From NCBI RefSeq assembly GCF_012273655.1, contig NZ_JAAWWP010000022.1, positions 1 through 64,000 on the forward strand: a stretch of DNA of 64,000 nucleotides. The letters run 5' to 3'. The translations under genes were made by a program, and so were the position numbers. Each line of letters begins with the position of its first letter. Within the stretch, counting starts at the first letter, position 1. This stretch comes from Streptomyces physcomitrii. Its GTDB lineage: Bacteria; Actinomycetota; Actinomycetes; Streptomycetales; Streptomycetaceae. Below are positions 35,639-44,648 of the stretch, in pieces. The notes below the pieces were generated by a model, which made no database searches, was not told the DNA's origin, and saw only the letters and a program-made list of their open reading frames with translations.

Positions 35639-36655
35639 ATGGCAGCGACCCGCCGCCCCACTCTGGCCGATGTCGCCCGGGAGGTGGGGGTCAGCGCCAA
35701 GACCGTCTCCCGGGTGCTCAACGAGGACGGGCCCAGCTCGCCCGAGACCCGGGCCCGGGTGCTCGACGCGGTGGCCCGGCTCGGCTTCCAGCCCAATCTG
35801 ATGGCCCGCAACATCCGGGTGGGCGGCCCCGACACCACGGTCGGCCTGGTCGTGCCGAACCTGGGCAACCCCTTCTTCGGCACCGTCGCCGGGGGCATCG
35901 AGGACGCCATACGGGAACGCGGGCTCACCCTCCTGATGGGCTCCTCCGCCGAGGACGCGGGCCGCGAACGGCAGTTGACCGACACCTTCCTGGCCCGCCG
36001 GGTGAGCGTGCTGATGGTGGTGCCCTCGGTGGACGCCGACCACGGCCACCTCAAATCGCAGCGCGCGGCGGGCCTGCCGGTGGTCTTCCTCGACCGGCCC
36101 GGCTCGGGCATCGCCGCCGACTGCGTGGTCAGCGACAACCGGGCGGGCACCCGCGAGGGCGTCGCCCACCTCCTCGGCAAAGGACACCGGCGCATCGGCT
36201 TCATCGGCGACATCCCGCCGAAGCTCTACACCCGCCGCGAACGCCTCGCCGGTTACCGCGACGCCCTGGTGCATGCGCAACTCCCCTACGACAAAGCCTT
36301 GGTGGTGGGTACGCACGACGAGGCGGGGGCGGCCGAGGCGGTACGGCGGCTGCTCGCCCTGCCCGAACCGCCGACCGCGCTCTTCGCGGCCAACAACATC
36401 GTCGCCCTCGGCGCCGTCGGCGAACTCGCCCGCACCGGCCGCGCCCACGACGTGGCGCTGGTCGCCTTCGACGATCTGCCGCTCGCCGGAGTCCTCGACC
36501 CCGGCCTGACCGTGGTCGCCCAGAACCCCGCCGAACTCGGCCGCGCCGCCGCCCGCACGGCCCTGGCCCGGCTGGACGGGGACCGGTCGCGGGCCCGGAC
36601 GGTGACGGTGGGGACGGAGCTGGTGGCGCGCGGGTCGGGGGAGCTGGGGGTGTGA
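35639..36655 (+). CDS. LacI-family repressor of the fructan/fructose genes
   Basis: 338 aa from ATG 35639 with AAGGA 10 nt upstream. The N-terminal LacI helix-turn-helix is clear (TLADVAREVGVSAKTVSRVLNE, then the hinge FQPNLMARNIR). The sugar-binding core follows (GLVVPNLGNPFFGTVAGGIE, VVFLDRPGSG, GHRRIGFIGD, ALFAANNIVALGAV, VAFDDLPL). It lies 77 nt after the ATPase on the same strand, so it is probably read with it and represses its own operon. The three palindromes at 30892, 32349 and 32365 are its likely sites. Confidence 0.9.
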   Translation: MAATRRPTLADVAREVGVSAKTVSRVLNEDGPSSPETRARVLDAVARLGFQPNLMARNIRVGGPDTTVGLVVPNLGNPFFGTVAGGIEDAIRERGLTLLMGSSAEDAGRERQLTDTFLARRVSVLMVVPSVDADHGHLKSQRAAGLPVVFLDRPGSGIAADCVVSDNRAGTREGVAHLLGKGHRRIGFIGDIPPKLYTRRERLAGYRDALVHAQLPYDKALVVGTHDEAGAAEAVRRLLALPEPPTALFAANNIVALGAVGELARTGRAHDVALVAFDDLPLAGVLDPGLTVVAQNPAELGRAAARTALARLDGDRSRARTVTVGTELVARGSGELGV

Positions 36656-36692
36656 GCCGGGGGCGGAGGGTGGTGCCGCGTTCTGCCGCCCC

Positions 36693-39600
36693 TCAGCCGC
36701 CCTCGCCGAACAACCCCAGCCGATGCGCCACCGCCGCCGCCTCTCCCCGCCCGGAGACCTCCAACTTCGCCAGGATGTGGGAGACATGGACGCTGGCCGT
36801 CTTCGGGGAGATGAAGAGTTCCTCGGCGATCTGGCGGTTGCTGCGGCCCCGGGTGACCAGGCGCAGGACGTCGCGTTCGCGGCCGGTGAGGCCCAACTCC
36901 GCGGCGGCGTCGGCCGGTTCCGGTGCCTTCGGTCCGTGCAGGCCGACCCGGGCGCGCTGGGCGAGCCGGGCCACCTGCTCGGCGAGCGGCCGCGCCTTCA
37001 GATGCTCGGCCACCGCCTTCGCCTGCCGCAGCAGGACGACGGCCTCACCGCGTACATCACTCCGTACGTCACTCCGCCCTTCCTCACTCCGTACGTCGCT
37101 CCGCTCCTCCTCCCGAACTCCCCCGCGCTCCTCACCCCCGCCCGACAGCAGGGCCTCCGCGAGGCGGAGGCGGACGCGGGCGAGGTCGTAGGGGCGCTCC
37201 AAGGGGGCGAGTGCCGACTCCGTCTCGCGCCAGGCGGCGGGGTCCGACCGGCCCTCAGCGCGCAGGAGTTCGGCGCGCAGCCAGTGGGAGTAGGCCTCCC
37301 AGACCGGTACCCCGGTGGTCAGCCGCTTCGCCGCCGCGCGCAGCAGGTCGAGGGCCTCGGCCCGGCCGGGGGCGGAGAGGGCGAGGTGCCGGGCCTCGGC
37401 CTCCGCGGTGGCGGCGGCGAGCAGCAGCGGCCAGGCGTAGCGCTGGGTGCCCGGCGGGAATCCGGTCTCGACGGCACCGGCCACCTCGGCGCGGGCGTCG
37501 AGCAGGCGGCCCTGACCGGCCGCGAGCAGCAGGGCAAGGCGGGCCAGCGGGAGCGAGTTCTGCGGCATGGGGTCGAGGCCGCCGAAGCGGGTACGGGATT
37601 CCGCCAGTCGGCGGGCGGTCTCCTCCTCCTCGCCCCGGGCGGCGGCGAGCAGGCCGAGGCGCAGGGCGCCCATGCCGCCGGGTTTGGCGCCCTGGCCGCC
37701 GTGCTCGGTGCGTTCGGCGGCGGCGGTCGCCTCCTCCCAACGGCCCAGTGTGGTCAGGGATTCGGCGAGGTTGCCCCAGAGCCAGGCCGCCGACTCCTGG
37801 AGCCCGTAGCGCCGGGCGAGCACGATGCCCTCCTCGACGACCGCGACCGCCTCCCGGGAGCGGCCGAGGCCTTCGAGCACCGAGGCGAGGTTCACATGGC
37901 TGCGGCCGAGCAGGAAGGTGAGCCCGCGGGTGGCGACGGCCTCCCGTACCGCCTCCATCTCGGCGAGTCCGCGCGCCACGTCCCCGGCGTCGGCGAGCAG
38001 GCCGCCGAGGGTGAGGCGGGCGCTCAGCTCGATGTCCCAGGCGCCGACCATGCGGGCGTACTCGACGGCCCGTTCGGCGTCGGCCAGGGACTCGGGGCCG
38101 GGGGTGTGCAGCATGGTCCAGGTGGCGGCGTGGGCGAGCACCTCGGCGTGCACCTCGGAGGGGGGCTGCCCGCGGACGAGTTCCTGGGCGCTGGCGAGTT
38201 CGGCCCGGCCGTCGCCGCGGCCCTGGCTCTGCACCAGGCGGGAGCGCTGGACCCAGAACCAGGCGGCGCGCAGCGGATCGGGGTCCGCTTCGAGGAGCCG
38301 CAGCGCGCGCTTGGTGATCTTCATCGCGCGCTCCCGCTCCCCGCAGAGGCGCCCGGCGACCGCGGCCTCCGCCATCAGGTCGAGGAAGCTCAGCGGGGCG
38401 GCGGCCGGGTCGCGGTCGCCGACCGGGTAGGCCTCCGCGTGGTCCAGCGGCCGCAGCCCGGCGCGGGCGGTCTCCGGGGCCTGGTCCCACAGCTCCATCG
38501 CCCGTTCCAGGAGGCTCAGTTGCTCGGCGTAGGCGTGCCGCCTGCGGGCGGCGGCGGAGGCGTCGAGGACGGCGGGCAGGGCCTTGGCCGGTTCGTGGGC
38601 GTGGTACCAGTAGCTGGCGAGGCGGGTGGCGCGCTCCTCGGCCGGTACGAGGTGGGGTTCGGCCTGAAGGGCGTGCGCGTAGCGGCGGTTGAGGCGGGCC
38701 CGCTCGCCGGGCAGCAGGTCGTCGCTGACCGCCTCGCGCACCAGGGAGTGGCGGAAGCGGTAGCCGTCGCCCTCCGGCGCGGGGAGCAGGACATGGGCGC
38801 CGACCGCGCCGCGCAGCGCCTCGATGAGGGCGTCCTCGCCGAGCCCGGCGACCGCGGCGAGCAGCCGGTACTCGACGGTGGAGCCGCCCTCGGCGACGAT
38901 CCGCACCACCCGCTGGCCCTCCTCGGGCAGCGACTCCACCCGGACCAGGAGCAGATCGCGCAGCGAGTCGGTGAGCCCGGTGCACTGCCCGGACCGTACG
39001 GTGCCCGCGAGTTCCTCGACGAAGAAGGCGTTGCCGTCGCTGCGCGCGAACACCTCGTCCACCAGGGCCTCTTCGGGCTCGGCGGCGAGGATCCCGGCGA
39101 GCTGGCGGGAGACCTCGGGCGGGCTGAAGCGGGGCAGTTCGACCCGGGTGACGGTGCGCAGCCGGTCGAGTTCGGCGAGCAGGGGGCGCAGCGGGTGGCG
39201 GCGGTGCAGGTCGTCGGAGCGGTAGCTGCCGAGGAGGACGAGGCGGCCGCGGGCGGGGGTGCGGAAGAGGTAGGCGAGCAGGTGCCGGGTGGAGGCGTCG
39301 GCCCAGTGCAGGTCCTCCAGGGCGAGGACGAGGGTGCGCTCGGCGGCGAGGCGTTCCAGGAGGCGCAGGGTGAGTTCGAAGAGCCGGGCGGTGCCGTCCT
39401 CCTCGTAGCGGCCCCCGGGGCTCTCGCCCAACTCCGGGAGCAGCCGGGCGAGTTCGGCTTCCTGTCCGGCGACGGCGGCGGTGAACCCGGCGGGCAGCCG
39501 GCGGCGCAGGGCGCGCAGCGCGGTCGAGAAGGGCGCGAAGGGCAGCCCCTCGGCGCCGATCTCCACACAGCCGCCGACCACGAACTCGGCGCCCGCCTCC

Positions 39601-39863
39601 CGTACTCCGGCGCCGAACTCCTCCAGGAGGCGGCTCTTGCCGACCCCCGCCTCCCCGCCGAGCAGCAGCGCCTGGGGCTCCCCGGTACCGGCCCGGGCGA
39701 GCGCCTCGCGCAGCGTGCCGAGCTCCTCCTCGCGACCGACGAAAACCGGACTGACCGACCTGTTCTCCACGCCGTCGAGCATCGCACAGCGGGCACCGGC
39801 GGCCCGGTCGGACCGGGCCCCGACCGGCTCGGGGCCCGGCTCGGGAAGCCCCTCTCCGCTCAC
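36693..39863 (-). CDS. Large ATP-binding LuxR regulator (LAL type)
   Basis: 1056 aa from GTG 39863, which shares GTGA with the small gene before it; MLDG at 39782 is an alternative start. N-terminal AAA ATPase: FVGREEELGTLREAL, Walker A GGEAGVGKSRLLEEF, Walker B LVLALEDLHWAD. A long helical TPR-like middle (about 400-950) contains Ala/Glu/Arg repeats. The C-terminal LuxR helix-turn-helix reads LTGRERDVLRLVTRGRSNRQIAEELF, then SPKTASVHVSHIL. Residues near 925-945 contain a tandem SDVRS-type repeat (DNA 37050-37115) that probably varies between strains. LALs are pathway or stress regulators; the target is unknown. Confidence 0.88.
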   Translation of the reverse strand: MSGEGLPEPGPEPVGARSDRAAGARCAMLDGVENRSVSPVFVGREEELGTLREALARAGTGEPQALLLGGEAGVGKSRLLEEFGAGVREAGAEFVVGGCVEIGAEGLPFAPFSTALRALRRRLPAGFTAAVAGQEAELARLLPELGESPGGRYEEDGTARLFELTLRLLERLAAERTLVLALEDLHWADASTRHLLAYLFRTPARGRLVLLGSYRSDDLHRRHPLRPLLAELDRLRTVTRVELPRFSPPEVSRQLAGILAAEPEEALVDEVFARSDGNAFFVEELAGTVRSGQCTGLTDSLRDLLLVRVESLPEEGQRVVRIVAEGGSTVEYRLLAAVAGLGEDALIEALRGAVGAHVLLPAPEGDGYRFRHSLVREAVSDDLLPGERARLNRRYAHALQAEPHLVPAEERATRLASYWYHAHEPAKALPAVLDASAAARRRHAYAEQLSLLERAMELWDQAPETARAGLRPLDHAEAYPVGDRDPAAAPLSFLDLMAEAAVAGRLCGERERAMKITKRALRLLEADPDPLRAAWFWVQRSRLVQSQGRGDGRAELASAQELVRGQPPSEVHAEVLAHAATWTMLHTPGPESLADAERAVEYARMVGAWDIELSARLTLGGLLADAGDVARGLAEMEAVREAVATRGLTFLLGRSHVNLASVLEGLGRSREAVAVVEEGIVLARRYGLQESAAWLWGNLAESLTTLGRWEEATAAAERTEHGGQGAKPGGMGALRLGLLAAARGEEEETARRLAESRTRFGGLDPMPQNSLPLARLALLLAAGQGRLLDARAEVAGAVETGFPPGTQRYAWPLLLAAATAEAEARHLALSAPGRAEALDLLRAAAKRLTTGVPVWEAYSHWLRAELLRAEGRSDPAAWRETESALAPLERPYDLARVRLRLAEALLSGGGEERGGVREEERSDVRSEEGRSDVRSDVRGEAVVLLRQAKAVAEHLKARPLAEQVARLAQRARVGLHGPKAPEPADAAAELGLTGRERDVLRLVTRGRSNRQIAEELFISPKTASVHVSHILAKLEVSGRGEAAAVAHRLGLFGEGG

Positions 39864-40069
39864 GCCGTACGGCCGAACCAGGACCGGTGGGGCTGCCGCC
39901 TCACCTGCCCTCCGCTCTCCCGGCCGGCACTGCGGGCGGCGGCGCGCCCCGCGGTGCGGCGGGCGGTGCGGGCCGCGCGCAGCTGCCGGTCGCGGGCGGC
40001 CTCCGCCGCCAGTTCGGCGTGGCGCAGCCGGTGCATCTCGTAGGCGAACATCCGGTCGTAGGCGGACAT
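39860..40069 (-). CDS. Small conserved basic protein (69 aa)
   Basis: ATG 40069 has GGGGAAG directly upstream. The product starts MSAYDRMFAYEMHRLRHAE and becomes Arg/Ala-rich with a C-terminal RSWFGRTA. It resembles short proteins of unknown role in streptomycetes that start MSAYD..F..EMHR. Its stop overlaps the LAL gene's GTG by 4 bases, so the two are probably translated together. Confidence 0.7.
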   Translation of the reverse strand: MSAYDRMFAYEMHRLRHAELAAEAARDRQLRAARTARRTAGRAAARSAGRESGGQVRRQPHRSWFGRTA

Positions 40070-40228
40070 CTTCTTCCCCTGTCTTCGCAGCGGGCCGCGG
40101 AGCGGCGGTCCGGGGCCGGGGCCCCGGCTCACCCGCCGAGGGGGCGGGCGCTCTTCCGCGAGGTGATGCCTCAAGACTTCCGGGACAGGCCCCCGGGCCG
40201 CATCGGGAGGCTGCCGCATCTTGCCGGG

Positions 40229-40252
40229 GCGCGGGGCCTCAGAGCCCCGCGC
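40229..40252. terminator. Hairpin in the 40070-40527 gap
   Basis: GCGCGGGGC (40229-40237) and GCCCCGCGC (40244-40252) pair perfectly around a 6-nt loop. The gap is otherwise free of a gene I can support; it also holds the tandem repeat at 40331-40405. Confidence 0.6.
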
Positions 40253-40330
40253 GGGGGGCCTTAGGTCCTCCCCTCCTCCGACACGTTCGCCGTCACTCTG
40301 CGCCACGACCCCGCGGGGGCTGTTCTCGCC

Positions 40331-40405
40331 GCGCAGGGCAGGGACGCGCAGGGCCAGGATGCGCAGGGCAAGGACGCGTAGGGCCAGGGTGCGATGGGCC
40401 GGGAG
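40331..40405. repeat. 15-bp tandem repeat, five units
   Basis: Five adjoining units follow GCGCAGGGCNRGGAY: 40331, 40346, 40361, 40376 and 40391. The first three differ from each other by one to three bases and the last two are more diverged. A 70-codon frame on the minus strand (40473-40261) would read it as an ASLPC-ASWPC repeat, but nothing else supports that frame as a gene. Confidence 0.8.
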
Positions 40406-40527
40406 AAGCCGTCCTTCGAGGGGTACTCACTCCGCGCCTTCGGTGGGCGCGGCCGGGGCCGGGGCCGACTCACCCGTACCGCGCGGTCGCGCCCCGGGCG
40501 CGGGCGGCCCGGGGCGGGTGCGGGGGG

Positions 40528-40806
40528 TCACCCCACGGCGACCCATCCCGCGGTGCCGTTCACCGCGAGGAGTACGCCGATGATCACCAGGTCGGCGATG
40601 CCGAGACCGAGGCCGAGCCAGGCGCGGAAGCGGCGCGGGGTGTTGCGCCGGAGGGCGATGACCGCGAGCGCGATGGCGATCGGGCCGAGGACGAGGTTCA
40701 GGACCAGCAGGCCGACGAGTCCGAGGACGAAGGAGGCGACGGCCATGCCGGAGGTGTCGGCGCGGCCGGTCCGCCGGGTGGGCTCCCCGGTCAGGCGCGC
40801 GCTCAT
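40528..40806 (-). CDS. Small two-helix membrane protein (DUF4190-like)
   Basis: 92 aa. A polar N-terminus (about 18 residues) precedes two hydrophobic helices (about 22-50 and 63-88) with the DUF4190 pattern AVASFVLGLVGLL, LGPIAIALAVIAL and LGLGIADLVIIG. Function unknown. It shares ATGA with the gene before it, so the two form a unit. Confidence 0.75.
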   Translation of the reverse strand: MSARLTGEPTRRTGRADTSGMAVASFVLGLVGLLVLNLVLGPIAIALAVIALRRNTPRRFRAWLGLGLGIADLVIIGVLLAVNGTAGWVAVG

Positions 40807-40970
40807 CGGACCTCACCCACCCGGGTACGGCGGCGGCGCTCCTTGACGGTGAACACCGCCAGCCACACCACGATGACCGCGCCGAGGCCGAGGGCCACCG
40901 GCAGCGGCAGGTAGGAGGCCGCCCCCAGCACGACCAGGAGTACCAGCAGGGCGACTACGAGGAAGAGCAT
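40803..40970 (-). CDS. Small two-helix membrane protein (55 aa)
   Basis: ATG 40970 has a very strong AAGGAGG 8 nt upstream. The product MLFLVVALLVLLVVLG then LPLPVALGLGAVIVVWLAV has two helices and a basic tail (KERRRRTRVGEVR). It overlaps the DUF4190-like gene by 4 bp (ATGA). No function is known. The upstream 40971-41374 gap contains the terminator at 41269 and no other gene. Confidence 0.7.
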   Translation of the reverse strand: MLFLVVALLVLLVVLGAASYLPLPVALGLGAVIVVWLAVFTVKERRRRTRVGEVR

Positions 40971-41268
40971 GCTCAACGCCTCCTTGGCGTACGGATGAAG
41001 CACCACCGGGCAGTCGTGCGCGCCGCGGGGCACTGGATCGTGTACTACCGAGTAACCCGATTCCGCCGAGGTATGCGCGCGGTCCGGTGGAGCGGGGGCG
41101 GAGCGGGCGGGACGGGGGCGGTAGGGGCGGCCTCCGGTCCCCGGCCGCGCGCGCCGGGACACCGGGCCGGGAGGCCGAGCCGGGACACCGGGCCGGGAGC
41201 GGAGCAGCCGCCGGCACCCGTACCGCTACCGGCCCGCCCCGGCAGCCCGTACCGGTCCGGCACAGCAA

Positions 41269-41298
41269 ACGGCCCGGTCTGGTGTCAGACCGGGCCGT
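41269..41298 (-). terminator. Perfect 12-bp terminator
   Basis: ACGGCCCGGTCT (41269-41280) and AGACCGGGCCGT (41287-41298) pair perfectly around GGTGTC; on the minus strand TTGCTGTG follows. It ends the 41375-42022 gene. Confidence 0.88.
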
Positions 41299-41374
41299 GG
41301 GGGACGGGGGTGGGCGGCGGCTCCCTGCGGAGGCCGGTTCGCCGTGGGGGTGTGCGGGCGGGGCGGCCGCCGGC

Positions 41375-42022
41375 TCAGGGTGCCGAGGGCAGCGAGAGCA
41401 GGACGTCCGTGTACTTCAGGACGGCGAGCAGCAGGCCGATCACGCCGAGGACGACGCCGCCCCAGGCCACGGACCGGATCCAGACCGCCGGGGCCGGGCG
41501 CGGGACACCGAAGGCCGGGCGGGCGAGCACCACGGCGCCGATGACCAGGGCCACGAGCGCGAAGATCCCGCCGACCAGGGCGGTGGCCTCCCAGGAGTCG
41601 CCGTAGACCGCCTGGATCTGGTCGGCGGCGCTGGCCTCCTGCGAGGTCTTGATCTGGCCCTTGAGGTTGGCGCGGGCGGAGGCGACGGTGCCGAGCCAGC
41701 CGCCGGTCAGCGAGACGACGCCGAGCGCGGCCGAGACCACGGCCCCGGCGCCGAGGCCGACACCGGCACCGGCCGGCTCGGGCTCCGCCTCGACGATCTC
41801 CTCGCCCACGACGGTCTCCTCGACGACCGCCTCGTCCTCGGCGGGCTTCTTGCCGAGGTCGGCCGGGGCGGCGGCCTTCTCCTCGGCGGGGGCCGCCTCC
41901 TCCTTGCCCTTGGCGCCCTCCTCACGGGCGGCCGGCACCTTGTCCTCCTTCGCCCCGGCCTCGGCGACCGCCGTGGCCGCCGCCTCGTCCTTCTCGGCTG
42001 TGTTCTCGTTCGTGGTTCCCAT
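41375..42022 (-). CDS. Integral membrane protein with acidic Ala/Glu-rich N-terminus
   Basis: 215 aa from ATG 42022 (MGTTNENTAEKDE); no ribosome-binding site is visible there, so the start is tentative. The first 90 residues are nearly all Ala, Glu, Lys and Pro and are probably disordered. Three hydrophobic segments follow (about 97-118, 152-175 and 183-205). No known family is recognised. Confidence 0.65.
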   Translation of the reverse strand: MGTTNENTAEKDEAAATAVAEAGAKEDKVPAAREEGAKGKEEAAPAEEKAAAPADLGKKPAEDEAVVEETVVGEEIVEAEPEPAGAGVGLGAGAVVSAALGVVSLTGGWLGTVASARANLKGQIKTSQEASAADQIQAVYGDSWEATALVGGIFALVALVIGAVVLARPAFGVPRPAPAVWIRSVAWGGVVLGVIGLLLAVLKYTDVLLSLPSAP

Positions 42023-42146
42023 GCGGCGCACGGTACGGAGGGAGTCTGAGAAGTTCCTTAATATCGGCCCCCGAAGTTTCACCGGGCCTTCCGCTTACGG
42101 CGTCCCAAGGCCCCGCGAAGACCTCACGGGCCCCGGCGCGTCGCCG

Positions 42147-44390
42147 TCACCGCCGCTCGACGAGCCCGCTCTGCGCGTACGAGTCCACGGGAGCGCCCTC
42201 CGCCGCCGGTACGGATCCGGTGGGCCGGACGGCGCCCGCGCGGCACTCGGGCGGTTCGATGCTGATCCGCGGCAGCAGCCGGTCCAGGCTTCTGGGCAGC
42301 CACCAGTTGGCGCCGCCGAGCAGGTGCATCAGGGCGGGGACGAGCAGGGTGCGCAGCACGAAGGCGTCCAGGGCGACGGCCGCGGCGAGGCCGATGCCGA
42401 ACATCGCGATGACCCGGTCCCCGCTGAGCACGAAGGCGAGGAAGACCGAGATCATGATCACCGCGGCGGAGTTGATGACCCGGCCGGTCTCGGCGAGGCC
42501 GACGCGTACCGCCCGCCGGTTGTCGCCGGTCTCCAGCCACTCCTCGTACATCCTGCTGACCAGGAAGACCTGGTAGTCCATGGAGAGTCCGAAGAGGACC
42601 GAGACCATGATCACCGGGAGGAAGGGCTCGATGGGCCCCGCGCCGCCCAGGCCGAGCAGTCCGGCGCCCCAGCCGAACTGGAAGACCGCCACCACGACGC
42701 CGAAGGCCGCCGAGACCGCGGCGACGTTCATCGCCGCCGCCTTCAGCGGGATGCCGACCGAGCGGAAGGCGAGCAGGAGCAGCAGGCAGCCGAAGCCGAT
42801 GACCACCCCGACGAACAGCGGCAGCTTGCCGAGGATGACGTCCGCGAAGTCGTCGTAGCTCGCCGTCACCCCGCCCACGTGCACATCGAGCGAGGTGTCG
42901 GCCTCCACCCGCGGCAGCACATGAGCGCGCAGCCGGTCCACCAGCGCGCTGGTCTCGGCGGACTGCGGCGCGGTCCCCGGCAGCACCGTCACATAGCCCG
43001 CGTCACCCGCCGCGTTGTACGTCACCGGGCTCACCGAGCCGACGCCCGGGGTCGCTTCGAGGGCGCCGCCGAGGTTGTCCAGGGCGAGCCGGTCGTCGCC
43101 GCCGTCGACCCGGGTGACCAGGGTGAGCGGGCCGTTGACGCCGGGGCCGAAGCCCTCGGCGAGCAGGTCGTAGGCCTTGCGGGTGGTGGCGCCCGCGGGG
43201 TCGTTGCCCTGGTCGGAGGTGCCCAGGTGCAGGGCGAGGGTGGGCAGCGAGAGCACCGCCATGACGGCCATGGCCAGCGCGCCGAGCAGCTTCGGCCGCT
43301 TCTCCACGAAGGCGGACCAGCGGGCGGCGAGTCCGGTCGGCAGCTCGGGCCGCGGCCCCTCCTCGGCGAGCCTGCGGCGCTCGCGGCGGCTGAGGGCCCG
43401 CATGCCGAGGAAGGAGAGCAGCGCGGGCAGCAGGGTCACCGAGGCGGCCACGGTCAGGAGCACGGTGAGGCAGGCCGCCATCGCCACCCCGTTGAGGAAA
43501 CCGAGGCGGAGGATGAGCATCCCGAGCAGGGCGACGCAGACGGTGGCGCCCGCGAAGACGACCGCCCGCCCGGTGGTGGCCACCGCCCGGGTGGCCGCCT
43601 CGGCGACCGGCAGCCCGCGTTTGAGGCCGCGCCGGTGCCGGGTGACGAGGAAGAGCGCGTAGTCGATGCCGACCCCGAGGCCGATGAGCAGCCCGAGCAT
43701 CGGCGCGAAGTCCGCGACGGTCATCAGATGGCCGAGCAGTTCGATCCCGGCGTACGCGGTGCCGACGCCGACCAGCGCCGTGGCGATCGGCAGCAGCGAG
43801 GCGGACAGCGAACCGAAGGCGAGGAAGAGCACGACCGCGGCGACCCCGACCCCGACGAACTCGGCGAGATGCCCGCCCCGCTCCTCGGTCAGCCCGACCG
43901 CGCTGCCGCCCAGCTCCACCTGGAGCCCCTCGGTGCGCGCCGCCGCCGCGGCGTCCACCACGGCCTGCGCCTCGGACCTGTCCAGCTCGCCCACCGGGGA
44001 GTCGAAGGTGACCAGCGCGTACGCGGTGCGGCTGTCGGCGCTGACCTGCCCCGCCCCGCGCTCCCCGTAGGGGCTGGTCACCGAGGCGACCCGGTCCTGC
44101 GCGGCGACCCGCTCCAGGGTCCGCGTCATCGCCTGCTCGACGTCGGCGTCCCGGACACTGGCGCCCCGCGGGGTGTGCCAGACCAGGGTGTCGCCGTCCC
44201 CGCCGAGCCCCGCGAAGCTCTCGTCCAGCAACCGGGTGGCCCGCCCGGACTCGGTCCCCGGCACCTCGTAGTCGTTGGAGTACGCGGATCCGGTGAGGGC
44301 CGCCGCCGCGGCGGTACCGCCGAGCGCGAGAAGCCACAGCAGTACGACGACGAGTCGGTGCCTGACGCACCACCGGGCGAGTGCTGCCAC
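42147..44390 (-). CDS. MMPL/RND-family transporter
   Basis: 747 aa from GTG 44390 with AGGGAG 8 nt upstream. It has the MMPL pattern: N-terminal helix, a large extracytoplasmic loop (residues 40-180), five to six helices with GLGVGIDYALFLVTRHRRGL, a second loop and a second helical block with SVLFGLSMDYQVFLVSRMYEEWL. GxxxDY and the two Asp-Tyr pairs are intact. The family exports lipids, siderophores or drugs by proton motive force. A conserved inverted repeat lies upstream (44501-44546); no regulator gene is adjacent. Confidence 0.9.
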   Translation of the reverse strand: MAALARWCVRHRLVVVLLWLLALGGTAAAAALTGSAYSNDYEVPGTESGRATRLLDESFAGLGGDGDTLVWHTPRGASVRDADVEQAMTRTLERVAAQDRVASVTSPYGERGAGQVSADSRTAYALVTFDSPVGELDRSEAQAVVDAAAAARTEGLQVELGGSAVGLTEERGGHLAEFVGVGVAAVVLFLAFGSLSASLLPIATALVGVGTAYAGIELLGHLMTVADFAPMLGLLIGLGVGIDYALFLVTRHRRGLKRGLPVAEAATRAVATTGRAVVFAGATVCVALLGMLILRLGFLNGVAMAACLTVLLTVAASVTLLPALLSFLGMRALSRRERRRLAEEGPRPELPTGLAARWSAFVEKRPKLLGALAMAVMAVLSLPTLALHLGTSDQGNDPAGATTRKAYDLLAEGFGPGVNGPLTLVTRVDGGDDRLALDNLGGALEATPGVGSVSPVTYNAAGDAGYVTVLPGTAPQSAETSALVDRLRAHVLPRVEADTSLDVHVGGVTASYDDFADVILGKLPLFVGVVIGFGCLLLLLAFRSVGIPLKAAAMNVAAVSAAFGVVVAVFQFGWGAGLLGLGGAGPIEPFLPVIMVSVLFGLSMDYQVFLVSRMYEEWLETGDNRRAVRVGLAETGRVINSAAVIMISVFLAFVLSGDRVIAMFGIGLAAAVALDAFVLRTLLVPALMHLLGGANWWLPRSLDRLLPRISIEPPECRAGAVRPTGSVPAAEGAPVDSYAQSGLVERR

Positions 44391-44500
44391 GGATCGGCTC
44401 CCTGTTGTGCTTCGAGGTCGTCGACGGGAGCAGCACGGTGGCGGTGGTCGACCGCGAGCCGCGCATTGTCCGGAACATGCCTGAAAGCCCCGGAATACCC

Positions 44501-44546
44501 GCAAGAGTAGGAGAACAGCCGGGGCATACTCTTGCAGGAACAAGAG
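44501..44546. promoter_or_regulatory. Overlapping inverted repeats upstream of the MMPL gene
   Basis: GCAAGAGTA (44501-44509) and TACTCTTGC (44527-44535) are perfect inverted copies, 17 bp apart. In addition CTCTTG (44529-44534), 6 bases and CAAGAG (44541-44546) form a second perfect palindrome. Three half-sites at 20-26 bp intervals look like a cooperative MarR- or TetR-type operator. Confidence 0.6.
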
Positions 44547-44648
44547 ATCATTTGCCCGTTTGGTGGGGTTGCTCACAGAGTGGGCACATCGGGTGGGCGC
44601 GGGCCCGGACTCCGGCCGCCAGCGCTCCTCGGGCCTCCCTGAGGCCTC

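Noticed and set aside
36723..40043. 1106-codon open frame on the plus strand opposite the LAL regulator
   Set aside because: It is the antisense shadow of a high-GC gene: no family match, no ribosome-binding site, and the minus strand has clear domains.
40261..40473. 70-codon frame across the 15-bp tandem repeat
   Set aside because: No ribosome-binding site, no conserved sequence, and the repeat itself keeps the frame open.
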